Shown here: piece by piece, positions 47,827 through 56,354 of the stretch | Layout of the letters: each line of letters opens with the position of its first letter | Position numbering within the stretch: position 1 is the stretch's first letter | Source of the DNA: Myxococcales bacterium | GTDB taxonomy: Bacteria > Myxococcota > Kuafuiibacteriia > Kuafuiibacteriales > Kuafuiibacteriaceae | Reading direction: 5' to 3' | Length of the DNA: 63,311 nt | NCBI GenBank assembly: GCA_019634385.1 | Contig: JAHQVK010000239.1 | Span: 1 to 63,311 of the forward strand | Program-made: the position numbers and the translations under genes | The notes under the pieces: model-generated | Database searches by the model: none | Seen by the model: only the letters and a program-made list of their open reading frames with translations | Told to the model about the DNA's origin: nothing

Positions 47827-48411
47827 ATGAGGATCTGGTCAATGGTGACCCTCCAAAGGTGTGTGGGCTATCTGGTTGTATCCCTACTTGTTTCTACGAC
47901 TGAGTATGCGTCTGCCTCAGTTGTGGTTGCCCAGACGGTGGAGCAGATGGCGCTTGAGGCTCAGGTGGTTGTTGAAGCCCGAGTTCGGGGCCAACACGTT
48001 GAGTGGGATCGTCGTCACCAGAGGATTTTTACTATCACCAAGCTTGAAGTTCTGGAGGTGTGGTTTGGGCAAGCGTCTTCGGTCATTGAGGTTCGTACTC
48101 TTGGTGGACAGCTAGATGGCATCGCTATGAGCGTGAGTGGTACTCCTCATTTTCGCGACGGAGAAGAAGTGGTGGTGTTTCTGTCCCCTGATGCGGAGGA
48201 GAAGATGCAGTATCGAGTGTTAGGCTTATCTCAGGGGATGTTTCGGGTAGAGGAGCGGGATGAGATTCGGACCGCTGTCCCTGCTGTTCATGGGCTCATT
48301 CGTACGTCGAGGCGGAATACCAGTTCTCGTTCCGAGGCGTTACCGCTAACGTCTACGCCTTTGAGTATTTTGCGGGGCCAAGTCGAGACGGCACGAGGAA
48401 CTACCTTCTAG
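47827..48411 (+). CDS. Secreted hypothetical protein
   Basis: 194 residues with a signal peptide (about 1-31, VGYLVVSLLVSTTEYASA). The mature domain starts VVVAQTVEQMALEAQVVVEA and is strand-rich, with GQLDGIAMSVSGTPHFRDGE and EVVVFLSPDAEEKMQYRVLG, then a Ser/Arg-rich tail. Proteins of this pattern occur in several Gram-negative phyla without a known role. It converges on glgC with a 9-bp gap. Probably periplasmic or surface-attached; function unknown. Confidence 0.75.
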   Translation: MRIWSMVTLQRCVGYLVVSLLVSTTEYASASVVVAQTVEQMALEAQVVVEARVRGQHVEWDRRHQRIFTITKLEVLEVWFGQASSVIEVRTLGGQLDGIAMSVSGTPHFRDGEEVVVFLSPDAEEKMQYRVLGLSQGMFRVEERDEIRTAVPAVHGLIRTSRRNTSSRSEALPLTSTPLSILRGQVETARGTTF

Positions 48412-48420
48412 CCCCGAGTT

Positions 48421-49641
48421 TTATAGGGCGCTGCCTTTGCGAATGACGACAACACCGTCAAGTACCGGTCCGAATCGACGCTCGTCATTGGCTCGGTCGT
48501 ATCCGATCACTGTTCCCTCAGGAACGCGGACATCTTTGTCAATAATTGTGCGCCGAATACGGCAATGCCTACCTATATCTACCCCCTCAAAAAGTATGGA
48601 TTCGGACACATGAGAAAAAGAATTTAGGCGTACCCATGGGGATAAGAGACTTCTTTCGATGTGTCCTCCAGAAATGATGCAGCCCTCGCACACCATGGAG
48701 TCCGTAGCGGTGCCGATGCGCTTACTCTCTTGATCCGCAAATACGAATTTTGCGGGTGGGGCGTCTGAGCCGAATGAACGAATAGGCCAACGTTGGTTAT
48801 ATAAATTGAGTGTAGGCGAGACGCTTACGAGATCCATAGATGCTTGGAAATAGGCATCGATGGTCCCAATGTCGATCCAGTATCCGGACACACCTTCTTC
48901 CCCGGGGATAACATTCTGAAGGAAGTCATATACGTAGACGGGCTCTCGCTGGTGAAGATACGGAATGAGGTCGAGACCAAAGTCGTGACGAGAGTTTTGG
49001 CGTGCAGCGTCAATGGTTGATTCTCGGACGAGGACATCTCGATCAAACAGATAGTTGCCCATTGAGGCCAAGGTGAGTCCGGGTTGACCAGGGATCTCTG
49101 GAGGATGTGTAGGTTTTTCCTCGAAGTCTATCATACGGTTGTTTTCGTCAACCGAGATACATCCGAACCGGGAGGCGTGTTCGGTGGGAACGGCGATCGC
49201 TGCGACGGTGGCCGTTGCTCGTTTTTCGGTATGAAAGGCGATCATCTTGCGAAGATCCATCTTATAGATGTGATCAGAGCCGAAGACGGCAACAATATCA
49301 GGCGATTCTTCTCGCACGATGTTGAGATTTTGAAAAATGGCGTCAAGACTGCCGAGATACCAATCTCGGGAGACGTTCATCTGAGGAGGGAGAGCTTCGA
49401 TGAAGCCACCAAATCCAGCAAAACGCCCCCAGTTTCGACTAAGATGTTTGAGCAGAGATTCAGACTTATACTGGGTGAGAACTTTGATGTGCCGGATCCC
49501 TGAGTTGACCATATTGGATAGGACGAAGTCGATAATCCGGTAACGTCCTCCAAAGGGAACAGCGGGCTTAGCGCGGTCGGCTGTAAGGGGCATAAGACGT
49601 TTGCCCTCGCCGCCAGCTAAAACCATCGCTAGTGTTTTCAT
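48421..49641 (-). CDS. glgC: Glucose-1-phosphate adenylyltransferase
   Basis: 406 residues from the ATG ending at 49641; the frame is open 26 codons earlier without family similarity. GlgC makes ADP-glucose for glycogen. It shows the nucleotide-binding start MVLAGGEGKRLMPLTADRAK, then PAVPFGGRYRIIDFVLSN, the catalytic GSDHIYKMD, and a C-terminal left-handed beta-helix (IISGGHIERSLLSPWVRLNS). Family enzymes are allosterically controlled by glycolytic metabolites. No other glg gene is adjacent, but pgm, which makes the substrate, lies 7 kb away. Confidence 0.93.
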   Translation of the reverse strand: MKTLAMVLAGGEGKRLMPLTADRAKPAVPFGGRYRIIDFVLSNMVNSGIRHIKVLTQYKSESLLKHLSRNWGRFAGFGGFIEALPPQMNVSRDWYLGSLDAIFQNLNIVREESPDIVAVFGSDHIYKMDLRKMIAFHTEKRATATVAAIAVPTEHASRFGCISVDENNRMIDFEEKPTHPPEIPGQPGLTLASMGNYLFDRDVLVRESTIDAARQNSRHDFGLDLIPYLHQREPVYVYDFLQNVIPGEEGVSGYWIDIGTIDAYFQASMDLVSVSPTLNLYNQRWPIRSFGSDAPPAKFVFADQESKRIGTATDSMVCEGCIISGGHIERSLLSPWVRLNSFSHVSESILFEGVDIGRHCRIRRTIIDKDVRVPEGTVIGYDRANDERRFGPVLDGVVVIRKGSAL

Positions 49642-49694
49642 CGTGACAGCATTTAGCTCTGTTAATCTAGGTTGAGCAAGTGTGCCGCTGCTGG

Positions 49695-49904
49695 TTATTG
49701 TTGGTAGACAACGGACCATGCATTAACAAAGAAAGCTATAAAAAGCGCGGCACTAGTGCCGCATAACAGGGCTGCCATACTAGCCGCAAGGGCACTGTCC
49801 CAAGCACTTTGAGCCTGGCGACGCACGCCTGGATAGAACGCGATGAAAAGGCCTCCAGAAAAGATTGCGTTGGTTATCCAGAAGGTAAGCTGCGCTCCGG
49901 TCAT
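49695..49904 (-). CDS. Small two-helix membrane protein
   Basis: 69 residues, start ATG at 49904. Two hydrophobic helices (about 7-24 and 40-62) are joined by a basic loop (YPGVRRQAQSAWD). It lies 53 bp upstream of glgC on the same strand, possibly in one transcript. Composition is clearly membrane-like, so I keep it despite its size. Family unknown. Confidence 0.6.
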   Translation of the reverse strand: MTGAQLTFWITNAIFSGGLFIAFYPGVRRQAQSAWDSALAASMAALLCGTSAALFIAFFVNAWSVVYQQ

Positions 49905-50189
49905 CGCTCGGTGAGTCTAGAGGCTGTTCTTACACCTAGACAAGTCCTTTCTTACCTCAAAAACAACTGAATTACCCCAAAAAAGCCGAAAATCCAGTGA
50001 TATATGGATGCCACTAGCGGGACTTTTGGGGGTGTGTCTGTAAGGTCTGCATAGAACTATTATGAAGTAGTTGATTTGACTGAATGCTCTTATTTGCAGC
50101 TAGCTGACGGAGAAGCCCCCGATAAGCGGGTGCCACCGGAGTGTTAGCTGAATCAGGGACGTGCAATAGGTCTCGTCCGCCTTTGTAGA

Positions 50190-50251
50190 AGGGGCATAGC
50201 CCGGAGTAGAAGCAGGAACTTGGGTTCAACCCAAGTGGATTTCTGCTGTAG
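50190..50251 (+). repeat. Family C repeat, copy C2 (partial)
   Basis: About 62 bp with the sequence around ggggcatagcccgg and the palindrome acttgggttcaacccaagt, ending ttctgctgtag. It matches the right half of C1 and the left half of C3 in inverse orientation. It sits in a 647-bp non-coding gap (49905-50551) that also contains B3; the rest of the gap shows nothing recognisable. Confidence 0.7.
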
Positions 50252-50370
50252 TTAACTGGCTATGGCTGACCGACTAAGCAGCTGAGCTCGCTGGCACTCC
50301 TGGTTCTTTGTGATAGTTCCTTGCTAGGTGTAACAGACGCTTTAGCAGTGGTTGATTTGGTCGAGTGACC

Positions 50371-50461
50371 ATAGGGGCTCGAAGGGGGGCAAAGCCACCG
50401 AACCCTCACACATGCAGGAAACAAGTCAGAGCGCAGTTCGGAGGGTAAAAACACGCTCTAA
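50371..50461. repeat. Family B element, copy B3 (degenerate, half-size)
   Basis: About 91 bp matching the reverse complement of the left half of B2 (aaagccaccgaaccctcaca, then caagtcagagcg and ttcggag). It ends in acacgctCTAA, an inverted-repeat end followed by a CTAA tetranucleotide. The other half of the element is missing or decayed. Confidence 0.65.
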
Positions 50462-50551
50462 GGAAGAAACCGAGTTTTAGGTGGGCTTTTGTGGTGTGTC
50501 GTCATTGTAGGTGGGTCATGGGCTTGATAGATAGATCTCGGGGGGTGTTGA

Positions 50552-51517
50552 TTACTTTGATGATGTGGCGGCTCGGCGTAGGCGATCCATGATCGCACGA
50601 CCCAGTCCATGTTCCGGAACGGCTTCCGCTTCGATCACGTCTACGTGGCTGGAGTCTAGTTGTCGTAGCGCGCCGAATAGTCGGTGAGCTGCCTCACGGA
50701 GGTCTCCGGTTGGGGATAGTATTTCAACGGCGGCAAACTCAGCGCAATCGGCTTTGGTAAAAGCGAGGCGTCCGACCCGACCGGAGTGCTGGGCTTGGGA
50801 TGAAGAGGTAATATATAACGGGGTTCGAGGGGCGTAATGATGCCTCATGCGCCCCGGTGAAGCACTGTGGAGCGTATCGGCTTGGGGGATATCTAACGGA
50901 TAGCCTAAAATAGCCTCTATCGCTTCAACAGCTACCCCGCCAGGCCGCAGGAGACGGGGGGCAGCAGGGCTGCTAACATCCACGATCGTTGATTCCACAC
51001 CAATGCGGCAAGGACCGCCGTCGAGGATGAGCTCTACTTGTTCTCGAAGCTGCTCTTCGACATGGGCGGCAGTGGTTGGGCTGGTTCTACCAAACGGATT
51101 GGCACTCGGAGCTGCCAATGGACCGTCCCATTCGGTCAACAAAGCGGTGGCTACCGGATGCTCCGGTACGCGAATGGCTACGGTGGGAAACCCGGCGGTC
51201 ACTATATCAGGAACCCGAGCGTGCTTGTTTAACACAAGGGTTAGAGGACCTGGCCAAAACGTATCCGCCAGTATTCTTGCGATGTCTGAAAAAGACCTTG
51301 TTAATGCAAAGACGTGCTCGACGGTGGCGACATGGCAGATAAGCGGGTCGGTCAGGGGACGCTTTTTAGCCTCAAAAATGCGCGCCACGGCCTTGGGTTG
51401 GAGGGCTGCAGCACCAAGGCCATACACGGTCTCCGTGGGGAAGGCGATGAGGTCGCCGTCGTGGAGGGCTCGGACAGCGTTCTGCAGCGCGGCCTCTGTG
51501 GGTTCTGTAATGGCCAC
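50552..51517 (-). CDS. tsaC: L-threonylcarbamoyladenylate synthase (Sua5/TsaC type)
   Basis: 321 residues from a GTG ending at 51517. It makes threonylcarbamoyl-AMP for the t6A37 modification of ANN-reading tRNAs. The YrdC domain (about 8-195) shows GDLIAFPTETVYGLGAAALQ, KKRPLTDPL and SANPFGRTSPTTA. A Sua5 C-terminal domain follows the SPGRMRHHYAP linker and ends VPEHGLGRAIMDRLRRAA, so it is the long Sua5 form rather than short TsaC. It fits the tRNA-rich window (two tRNA-Thr genes). A family B remnant lies just upstream. Confidence 0.93.
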   Translation of the reverse strand: MAITEPTEAALQNAVRALHDGDLIAFPTETVYGLGAAALQPKAVARIFEAKKRPLTDPLICHVATVEHVFALTRSFSDIARILADTFWPGPLTLVLNKHARVPDIVTAGFPTVAIRVPEHPVATALLTEWDGPLAAPSANPFGRTSPTTAAHVEEQLREQVELILDGGPCRIGVESTIVDVSSPAAPRLLRPGGVAVEAIEAILGYPLDIPQADTLHSASPGRMRHHYAPRTPLYITSSSQAQHSGRVGRLAFTKADCAEFAAVEILSPTGDLREAAHRLFGALRQLDSSHVDVIEAEAVPEHGLGRAIMDRLRRAATSSK

Positions 51518-51556
51518 CGTTTTTTTCTACTCGAGGATACGACCGGAGTCAGCGCT

Positions 51557-51672
51557 TTAGAGAGCGTCTTTAAACTCCGGCTGCGGAAATGACGCCGTAG
51601 CCTGCGTTTGTGAGGGTTCGGCCCCGGCGGGAGGGTACGGATGTACCGGGCCGAGGGGACGACACGGCCTAG
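51557..51672. repeat. Family B element, copy B4 (internally deleted)
   Basis: 116 bp. The left part (gagcgtctttaaactccggc, then tgcggaaatgacgccgtagc) matches the reverse complement of the right half of B2. The other end, gacacggcctag, matches the opposite terminal repeat, so both ends survive around an internal deletion. The boundaries are TTAG and CTAG. It lies upstream of tsaC. Confidence 0.7.
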
Positions 51673-51764
51673 TCCGAGTACTGGCGCATTTCTGAGTGAG
51701 GTACCGGTTGGCTGCATCTTGGGAACGAACGGGAGATGATCTTTGATGGCAGTGAGGCTTATCA

Positions 51765-52346
51765 GTGGTCATGACCACTGTCCCATCCGTAGGCCAAGAG
51801 AGTTTGCCCATAATTGGGCGCGAACCTGACTCGCCCATTGAACCTCCTCCGCGCGCGCGGTTGGAGGGCGTGTTTGAAGCCCTGATGGAGCGGAGGTCGT
51901 TGGCGGTGCCTAGTCTGCCTCAAGGAGTGCCAGAGCCGGCAGGCATAGGGCAGCGCAGACCTTCGTTACTTATGATCGGGGAGCTATTGGAGCCAGCTGC
52001 ATCCGACAAACTTTGCCAACGCGGATTTCGCAAGGTGGTGGACGTTGAAGATCTCGTAGATGCCCTAGGAGCACTCTCTGAACGGAGGTATGATGCGGTG
52101 GCGCTATGGGATCATGTGTACAGCAAGCCGGTTCGTTTTGTGCGGGCACTGCTGGGGTTTGATGGGCCTTCGCCGGATCCGTTGTTACCCTTACTTGCTG
52201 CTCGGGTTCGGAACGTGCCCATTGCGGTGATTCATGGTGGTGGCGGCTACGCTGTATTTCAGAGCGGAGGTCGGTGGTGCCTGTCTGAGGTGGGCGGACC
52301 GGATTGGGTCGATGCGCTTCTCGCGTGGATAGCCCTAAAAGATTGA
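51765..52346 (+). CDS. Hypothetical protein
   Basis: 193 residues from a GTG at 51765, or from the ATG at 51771. The N-terminal 65 residues are Pro-rich. A compact alpha/beta domain follows with RPSLLMIGELLEPAASDKLC, DVEDLVDALGALSERRYDAV and NVPIAVIHGGGGYAVFQSGG, reminiscent of a receiver or Rossmann-like fold. No catalytic motif is recognised. It stands between tsaC and the M23 peptidase with no close same-strand partner upstream. Function unknown. Confidence 0.65.
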   Translation: MVMTTVPSVGQESLPIIGREPDSPIEPPPRARLEGVFEALMERRSLAVPSLPQGVPEPAGIGQRRPSLLMIGELLEPAASDKLCQRGFRKVVDVEDLVDALGALSERRYDAVALWDHVYSKPVRFVRALLGFDGPSPDPLLPLLAARVRNVPIAVIHGGGGYAVFQSGGRWCLSEVGGPDWVDALLAWIALKD

Positions 52347-52406
52347 GTCCATTCAACCACATACCGCGACTCCTGTTCGGGAGTACTCCAAACAACTCGT
52401 CATATT

Positions 52407-53855
52407 TTGGCAGAATTCCACTTCCAATTCGGGCGGATTCTGTCAGCCTACATCGCAGCTGTGGATGGTGTAAGATTATTGGTAACGCCGTCCCTCGTTC
52501 TGATCGTGTGCTTGTTAGGCGTAAAAGTCGCTGAGGGTGCCCCTGATGACCGATGGCCACCACGCCCACCGGCGTATGGAGATCTTTTAGCGCCGATGCA
52601 GTTGAGGGAGGTGGGTGATCCGGGTGTGGAAGGCCCGTCGAAGCGGCGGAGGGTGCCTAATAAAGCAACGCCTCGGCCGGCAGATTCCGACTCACCTCGT
52701 CGAATGTGTGATGTGGACCGAGCAAAGCGAGCGGGGATTTCCGTACGGAATGTGGTCCTACGAAGCAATGACTCCCCGTGGAAGGTAATGCGTCGTCTGC
52801 AAGTAGGGCGGCGCGATCGAGTGCGTGTTGCTCGCTCGTTTAGGACTCTGGTTCGATTCAAGAAAAGGGCGCCAGGATATAGCATGCGAGTGGCCATCAA
52901 TGGCCGGGGTCAACTGGCCTGGTTGCGCCTAAAGATCGGCATTCAGAACGCTTTCTGCGCGAGACGAGCGAATGATGACTCGTTTGCGGTGGTTACTCAG
53001 GTTTTGTCCATGGACACTCGGTTGGAGAAAATTGAGGGTCTTCTATTAGGTCGTTGGTCGGATGCATTGGAGGCGGCGGGTGAAGCTCGAGCATTGGGGA
53101 TTTTGGCCGCCTCTTTGTTTCCCCGATACGATGATACCACGCAGGAGAGAGAGAGCGAGGGACTCGCGAAGCTTACGTCGCTAGGGGCGTGGGTGCCTGT
53201 GTTCCGGATGATTGTCGAAAAACGATACGTTGAGGGTGAGCTCGTAGGGTACGGTGCGCTTGAAGCTATCGAATTGGACAATGGTCAAAGCGTGAAGAGC
53301 ATTTTCCGGTTCCCTCAGGCTGGAAATAAGCATGCCTTCTACAACGAACGCGGTCGGCCGGTTCGCCCGGAGCGGTTGCGCACGCCGGTTTTGGATGCAC
53401 CCATGACCAGCGGGTTTGGCTTTCGAATTCATCCGGTTAAGAAAGAGCGGAGGATGCACAACGGGATAGACTATGGTGCTCCAATGGGGTCACCGATCTT
53501 TGCGGTGGAAACTGGGGTCGTGACGCACGCTGGTGAGTTGGGCACCTACGGACGGGCGGTAGCTATTCGCCATCCTGATGGACTGATTACCCGCTACTGC
53601 CACATGCGAGACGTGGCAACCGGTCTCATCCCCGGTGATACGGTGGAAAGTGGGGATTTGATCGGTTACGTGGGTTCGACCGGGTTGAGCTCCGGTCCTC
53701 ATTTGCACTTGGAGACGATCAAAAAAGGCCGTTTTCTTGACCCGCTCAAGTATAAACCCCCAGCGCCTAAGCGTCTCCGGGGAAACGAGCGGAAACAGTT
53801 CCTTCGTAAAGCTGGGCAACTTCGCAATCGCCTCGACGGGAAACTGGTCAGCTGA
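52407..53855 (+). CDS. M23-family metallopeptidase (LytM-like)
   Basis: 482 residues from a TTG at 52407; a GTG at 52461 gives a shorter form that keeps the signal peptide (LLVTPSLVLIVCLLGVKVAE). A long basic middle region includes an OapA/LysM-like strand pattern (NVVLRSNDSPWKVMRRLQVG). The C-terminal M23 domain has the zinc site HNGIDYGAPMG, RYCHM, and the catalytic SSGPHLHLETIKKGRFLDPL. Such enzymes cut peptidoglycan cross-bridges or activate amidases. All zinc ligands are present, so activity is likely. Start uncertain. Confidence 0.9.
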   Translation: MAEFHFQFGRILSAYIAAVDGVRLLVTPSLVLIVCLLGVKVAEGAPDDRWPPRPPAYGDLLAPMQLREVGDPGVEGPSKRRRVPNKATPRPADSDSPRRMCDVDRAKRAGISVRNVVLRSNDSPWKVMRRLQVGRRDRVRVARSFRTLVRFKKRAPGYSMRVAINGRGQLAWLRLKIGIQNAFCARRANDDSFAVVTQVLSMDTRLEKIEGLLLGRWSDALEAAGEARALGILAASLFPRYDDTTQERESEGLAKLTSLGAWVPVFRMIVEKRYVEGELVGYGALEAIELDNGQSVKSIFRFPQAGNKHAFYNERGRPVRPERLRTPVLDAPMTSGFGFRIHPVKKERRMHNGIDYGAPMGSPIFAVETGVVTHAGELGTYGRAVAIRHPDGLITRYCHMRDVATGLIPGDTVESGDLIGYVGSTGLSSGPHLHLETIKKGRFLDPLKYKPPAPKRLRGNERKQFLRKAGQLRNRLDGKLVS

Positions 53856-53912
53856 TCTCACTAGTATCTCTATTCGGAGCCAATGCTGGTCCTATGATGG
53901 TTGATGGAGAGA

Positions 53913-54794
53913 TTAGCGTCCTACGAGCATTCCGAGCGTTTCCCATGCCCAAATGTGAACCAGCGTAAAACCGTTGGGGCTAGGAATAAGAGCCAAAGCG
54001 TCAATTGGACCGAGAGGCCCGACTCGGTGGTCTGCGGGGATAGGAATGAATTCTACGGAGCTTTGGCGAGCGTGGTTCATAGCTCGGGGCAGGTGCCACG
54101 CAGAGGAGATAAGACCTACACGCTGCCAACCCCGATCGCTTGCGAGCTGGGAAAAAGCGGTCATCTCTTCGGTTGTATTGACGGGATAAGGGAGTTGCGC
54201 AATGTGCTGCGGGGGAATCCCGAGACCTTCCAGTAGTTCTTTTGTGTGGGCCGCTAGATTGCCGAGGCCAAACGGTCGAGGACTATACCCGGAGGCGACA
54301 AGGACCGGGGCTCGCTGTTTGTGCCAAAGTTCGGCTGCTAGCCGAACTCGATCCCCACTGGGGCCGAGCTCCGGTTGTCCTTGAGGGCTGAGCTGTGTGC
54401 CCCCGCCAAGAATGCAGATCGCGTCCAGCGGAGTTGTGTCTGCATCGGATGGGATACGTAACTGGTTTTCGAGGTGGCGAATGAGCTTGGAGCCGATGAT
54501 TGGGCTTCCGGTGGTCCAGTAGCCCATGAAGACCATCAATGACAGGGCGGATCGCCGCCATTTCATCGTTCGAAGATCCGCAAACATCATGGCAAAGAGC
54601 CCGAGCCAAAGGATACCGGTGGGCATAGCGAGACGCCCGGCGACTTTCTGAAAGACGAAGTGTTTAGGCAGGAGAATGCCTATTGCAAGAAAAGTGATGA
54701 ACACGCCAAACCCGGCCCCAAGACGGAATTTGGGATTCTTTAGGTATTCGATACCGAGCACAATTCCGGCAAAAACCAGTAGCAGCAGGAGCAT
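53913..54794 (-). CDS. DUF218 (YdcF/SanA/ElyC-like) inner-membrane protein
   Basis: 293 residues. Three or four hydrophobic segments at the N-terminus (about 1-15, 28-45, 55-72, 82-98) precede a DUF218 domain (about 122-280). Its signatures are DAICILGGGTQLSP, PVLVASGYS, the NTTEEMTAF motif and VGLISSAWHLPRAM. ElyC in E. coli supports peptidoglycan assembly; SanA affects envelope permeability. The molecular activity is unsettled. It is convergent with the M23 peptidase, a possible envelope theme. Confidence 0.85.
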   Translation of the reverse strand: MLLLLLVFAGIVLGIEYLKNPKFRLGAGFGVFITFLAIGILLPKHFVFQKVAGRLAMPTGILWLGLFAMMFADLRTMKWRRSALSLMVFMGYWTTGSPIIGSKLIRHLENQLRIPSDADTTPLDAICILGGGTQLSPQGQPELGPSGDRVRLAAELWHKQRAPVLVASGYSPRPFGLGNLAAHTKELLEGLGIPPQHIAQLPYPVNTTEEMTAFSQLASDRGWQRVGLISSAWHLPRAMNHARQSSVEFIPIPADHRVGPLGPIDALALIPSPNGFTLVHIWAWETLGMLVGR

Positions 54795-54892
54795 AGGATG
54801 GGGGAATACTTACCCTTCGCTTGGGGTGAAGTGAAGCTCATGCGTACTCCATGGTGCATGGAGCCATCTAACACAGTACAACCGAATGACTT

Positions 54893-55828
54893 ATGAAAGT
54901 TGTGGTAGACGAAGAGCGACGACAATCACTTAGGCCCGCTCTGCTTCGCCGACCGAGGCAAGTACGCTCAACGCCATATACCCAACATGATCTCGAAGTG
55001 CTGGGATTCAGATTGCGCTACATAGACGTACCAGCTCGCGATCGAACTCGTAGCGGGGTACCCCTGTTGTTGATCCATGGTCATACATCGCGGATTGAGG
55101 AGTATGATGCCCTGATTCCCCATCTATCTGAGTACCACCGGGTGTTGGTTTGTGACTTGCCTGGATGTGGGTATTCGGACAAACCTCATGGTCATCCGTA
55201 TACTTTGCGTCTGTACGAAGATGTTCTCCTCGGCTTCCTAGATGCGCTTCGGGTTCAACAAGCTCACGTAGCGGGGGGCTCTTTGGGGGGGAACCTAGTG
55301 CTTCGGTTGGGTTATCGATGTCCAGCACGATTTCAACGGTTGATCGCATGGTCACCGGCTGGAGCGTGGGTACCCACCCAATGGCTTGGAAGAGTCCTAA
55401 GGATGGTGGGTAATAGTATGTTGTTTTGGCCGATGGTGTGGGGGCAGTCTCGGTACTGGTACCCAAAAAATTGGCCGGGGCGTCATCGAGCATTGGCAGA
55501 AACCTTTGCATACTATCGGGAAGTGTCCTGCAAAGGTTTCCACCGTATGTATTGGGATGTGGTGGCGGAGCAGTTAGAACAAAGTCACTTCACATATGCC
55601 CACGAAATCCACCAGCCAACATTGCTTGCTTGGGGGGATCAAGACCATGGTCTCAATATGGGACAGGGGGTTCAGCGACTCAAAGAGTTGATTCCCAACT
55701 CTCGTCTAGAAGTTTTTGCCGGGGCACGACACTGTTTAGCAAATGAGATTCCCGAGGATCTGGCGCAGATCGCTAATGGTTTCTTGTCGGAAGGGGATAC
55801 CGGTGACCTGGTAGCTAGCGCTTCTTAG
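54893..55828 (+). CDS. Alpha/beta-hydrolase-fold enzyme
   Basis: 311 residues, start ATG at 54893. The oxyanion-hole segment is LLLIHGHTSRIEEYD. The nucleophile elbow is AHVAGGSLGGNLVLR (Ser in GGSLGGN), the acid is likely the Asp in WGDQDHG, and the His is in GARHCLANE. There is no signal peptide. The fold and triad are clear, but the substrate (ester, epoxide, haloalkane or C-C bond) cannot be assigned. It is divergent from the DUF218 gene with about 98 bp between. Confidence 0.88.
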   Translation: MKVVVDEERRQSLRPALLRRPRQVRSTPYTQHDLEVLGFRLRYIDVPARDRTRSGVPLLLIHGHTSRIEEYDALIPHLSEYHRVLVCDLPGCGYSDKPHGHPYTLRLYEDVLLGFLDALRVQQAHVAGGSLGGNLVLRLGYRCPARFQRLIAWSPAGAWVPTQWLGRVLRMVGNSMLFWPMVWGQSRYWYPKNWPGRHRALAETFAYYREVSCKGFHRMYWDVVAEQLEQSHFTYAHEIHQPTLLAWGDQDHGLNMGQGVQRLKELIPNSRLEVFAGARHCLANEIPEDLAQIANGFLSEGDTGDLVASAS

Positions 55829-55876
55829 AAAAGATCGCCGCAATCGGTGCGTGGCACCAAGCGAACTTTACGTAAA

Positions 55877-55991
55877 TACAGCAGAAAGAACTTGGGTTGA
55901 ACCCAGGTTCTTGCTTCTACGCGGGGCTATGCGCCGCTGCGCGACCCCTTGTTGATTCTTACAGAATCAATTCAAGTGGTCATTGCTGTAG
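55877..55991 (-). repeat. Family C repeat, copy C3 (inverted)
   Basis: About 115 bp from tacagcag to gctgtag, matching the reverse complement of C1 along its full length, including the palindromes gattcttacagaatc and acttgggttgaacccaggt. It lies between the hydrolase gene and the pgm tail array in a 526-bp gene-free gap (55829-56354). Confidence 0.78.
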
Positions 55992-56023
55992 GGTGCGTGG
56001 CTCGAGCCCGTTGTCGGAATAAG

Positions 56024-56350
56024 CGCCCCAAGGTATTGAAGAGTCTTCAATGAACGCTTGTACCTCCGCGTATTTGTGGATGCTAGAAGTGCCCCAAGGT
56101 ATTGAAGAGCCTTCAACGAACGCTTGTACCTCCGCGTATTTATGGGTGTTAGAAGAGCCGAGATGTCGAAGAGCCTTCGACGACCGCTTGTCTCCCTGAG
56201 TATTTGTCGGTGTTAGAATTGCTGTAGGTATCGGAGAGCTTTCGACAACCGCTTGTGTCTGTGCGTATCTGTAGGCGCTAGAAGCACCTTAGGTATCGAA
56301 GAGTCTTCGACAACCGATTATGTCTCCGCGTATTTGTGGGGGCTGGAGTC
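56024..56350 (-). repeat. Tandem array of five degenerate copies of the pgm 3' end
   Basis: Five head-to-tail units of 64-67 bp, starting near 56024, 56089, 56155, 56219 and 56284, lead directly into the real pgm end. Each aligns with the last 20 codons of pgm. Read on the minus strand in the matching frame they give peptides such as HKYAEVQAFVEGSS, RQAVVEGSSTSR and YAQTQAVVESSPIP, against pgm AEAQAVIEGTFNI. The unit nearest pgm keeps a TTA at the stop position. The shared core is a Q-A-V/F-V/I-E pattern. The copies are more like one another than like pgm. Confidence 0.85.
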
Positions 56351-56354
56351 GCTC

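Noticed and set aside
50470..50575. Possible tail duplication after tsaC
   Set aside because: Weak match (ttgtggtgtgtcgtc-like) with offset about 75 bp and many mismatches.
56024..56350. Possible CRISPR array
   Set aside because: Units are about 65 bp with no constant repeat/variable spacer alternation and no cas genes; they align to the pgm 3' end.
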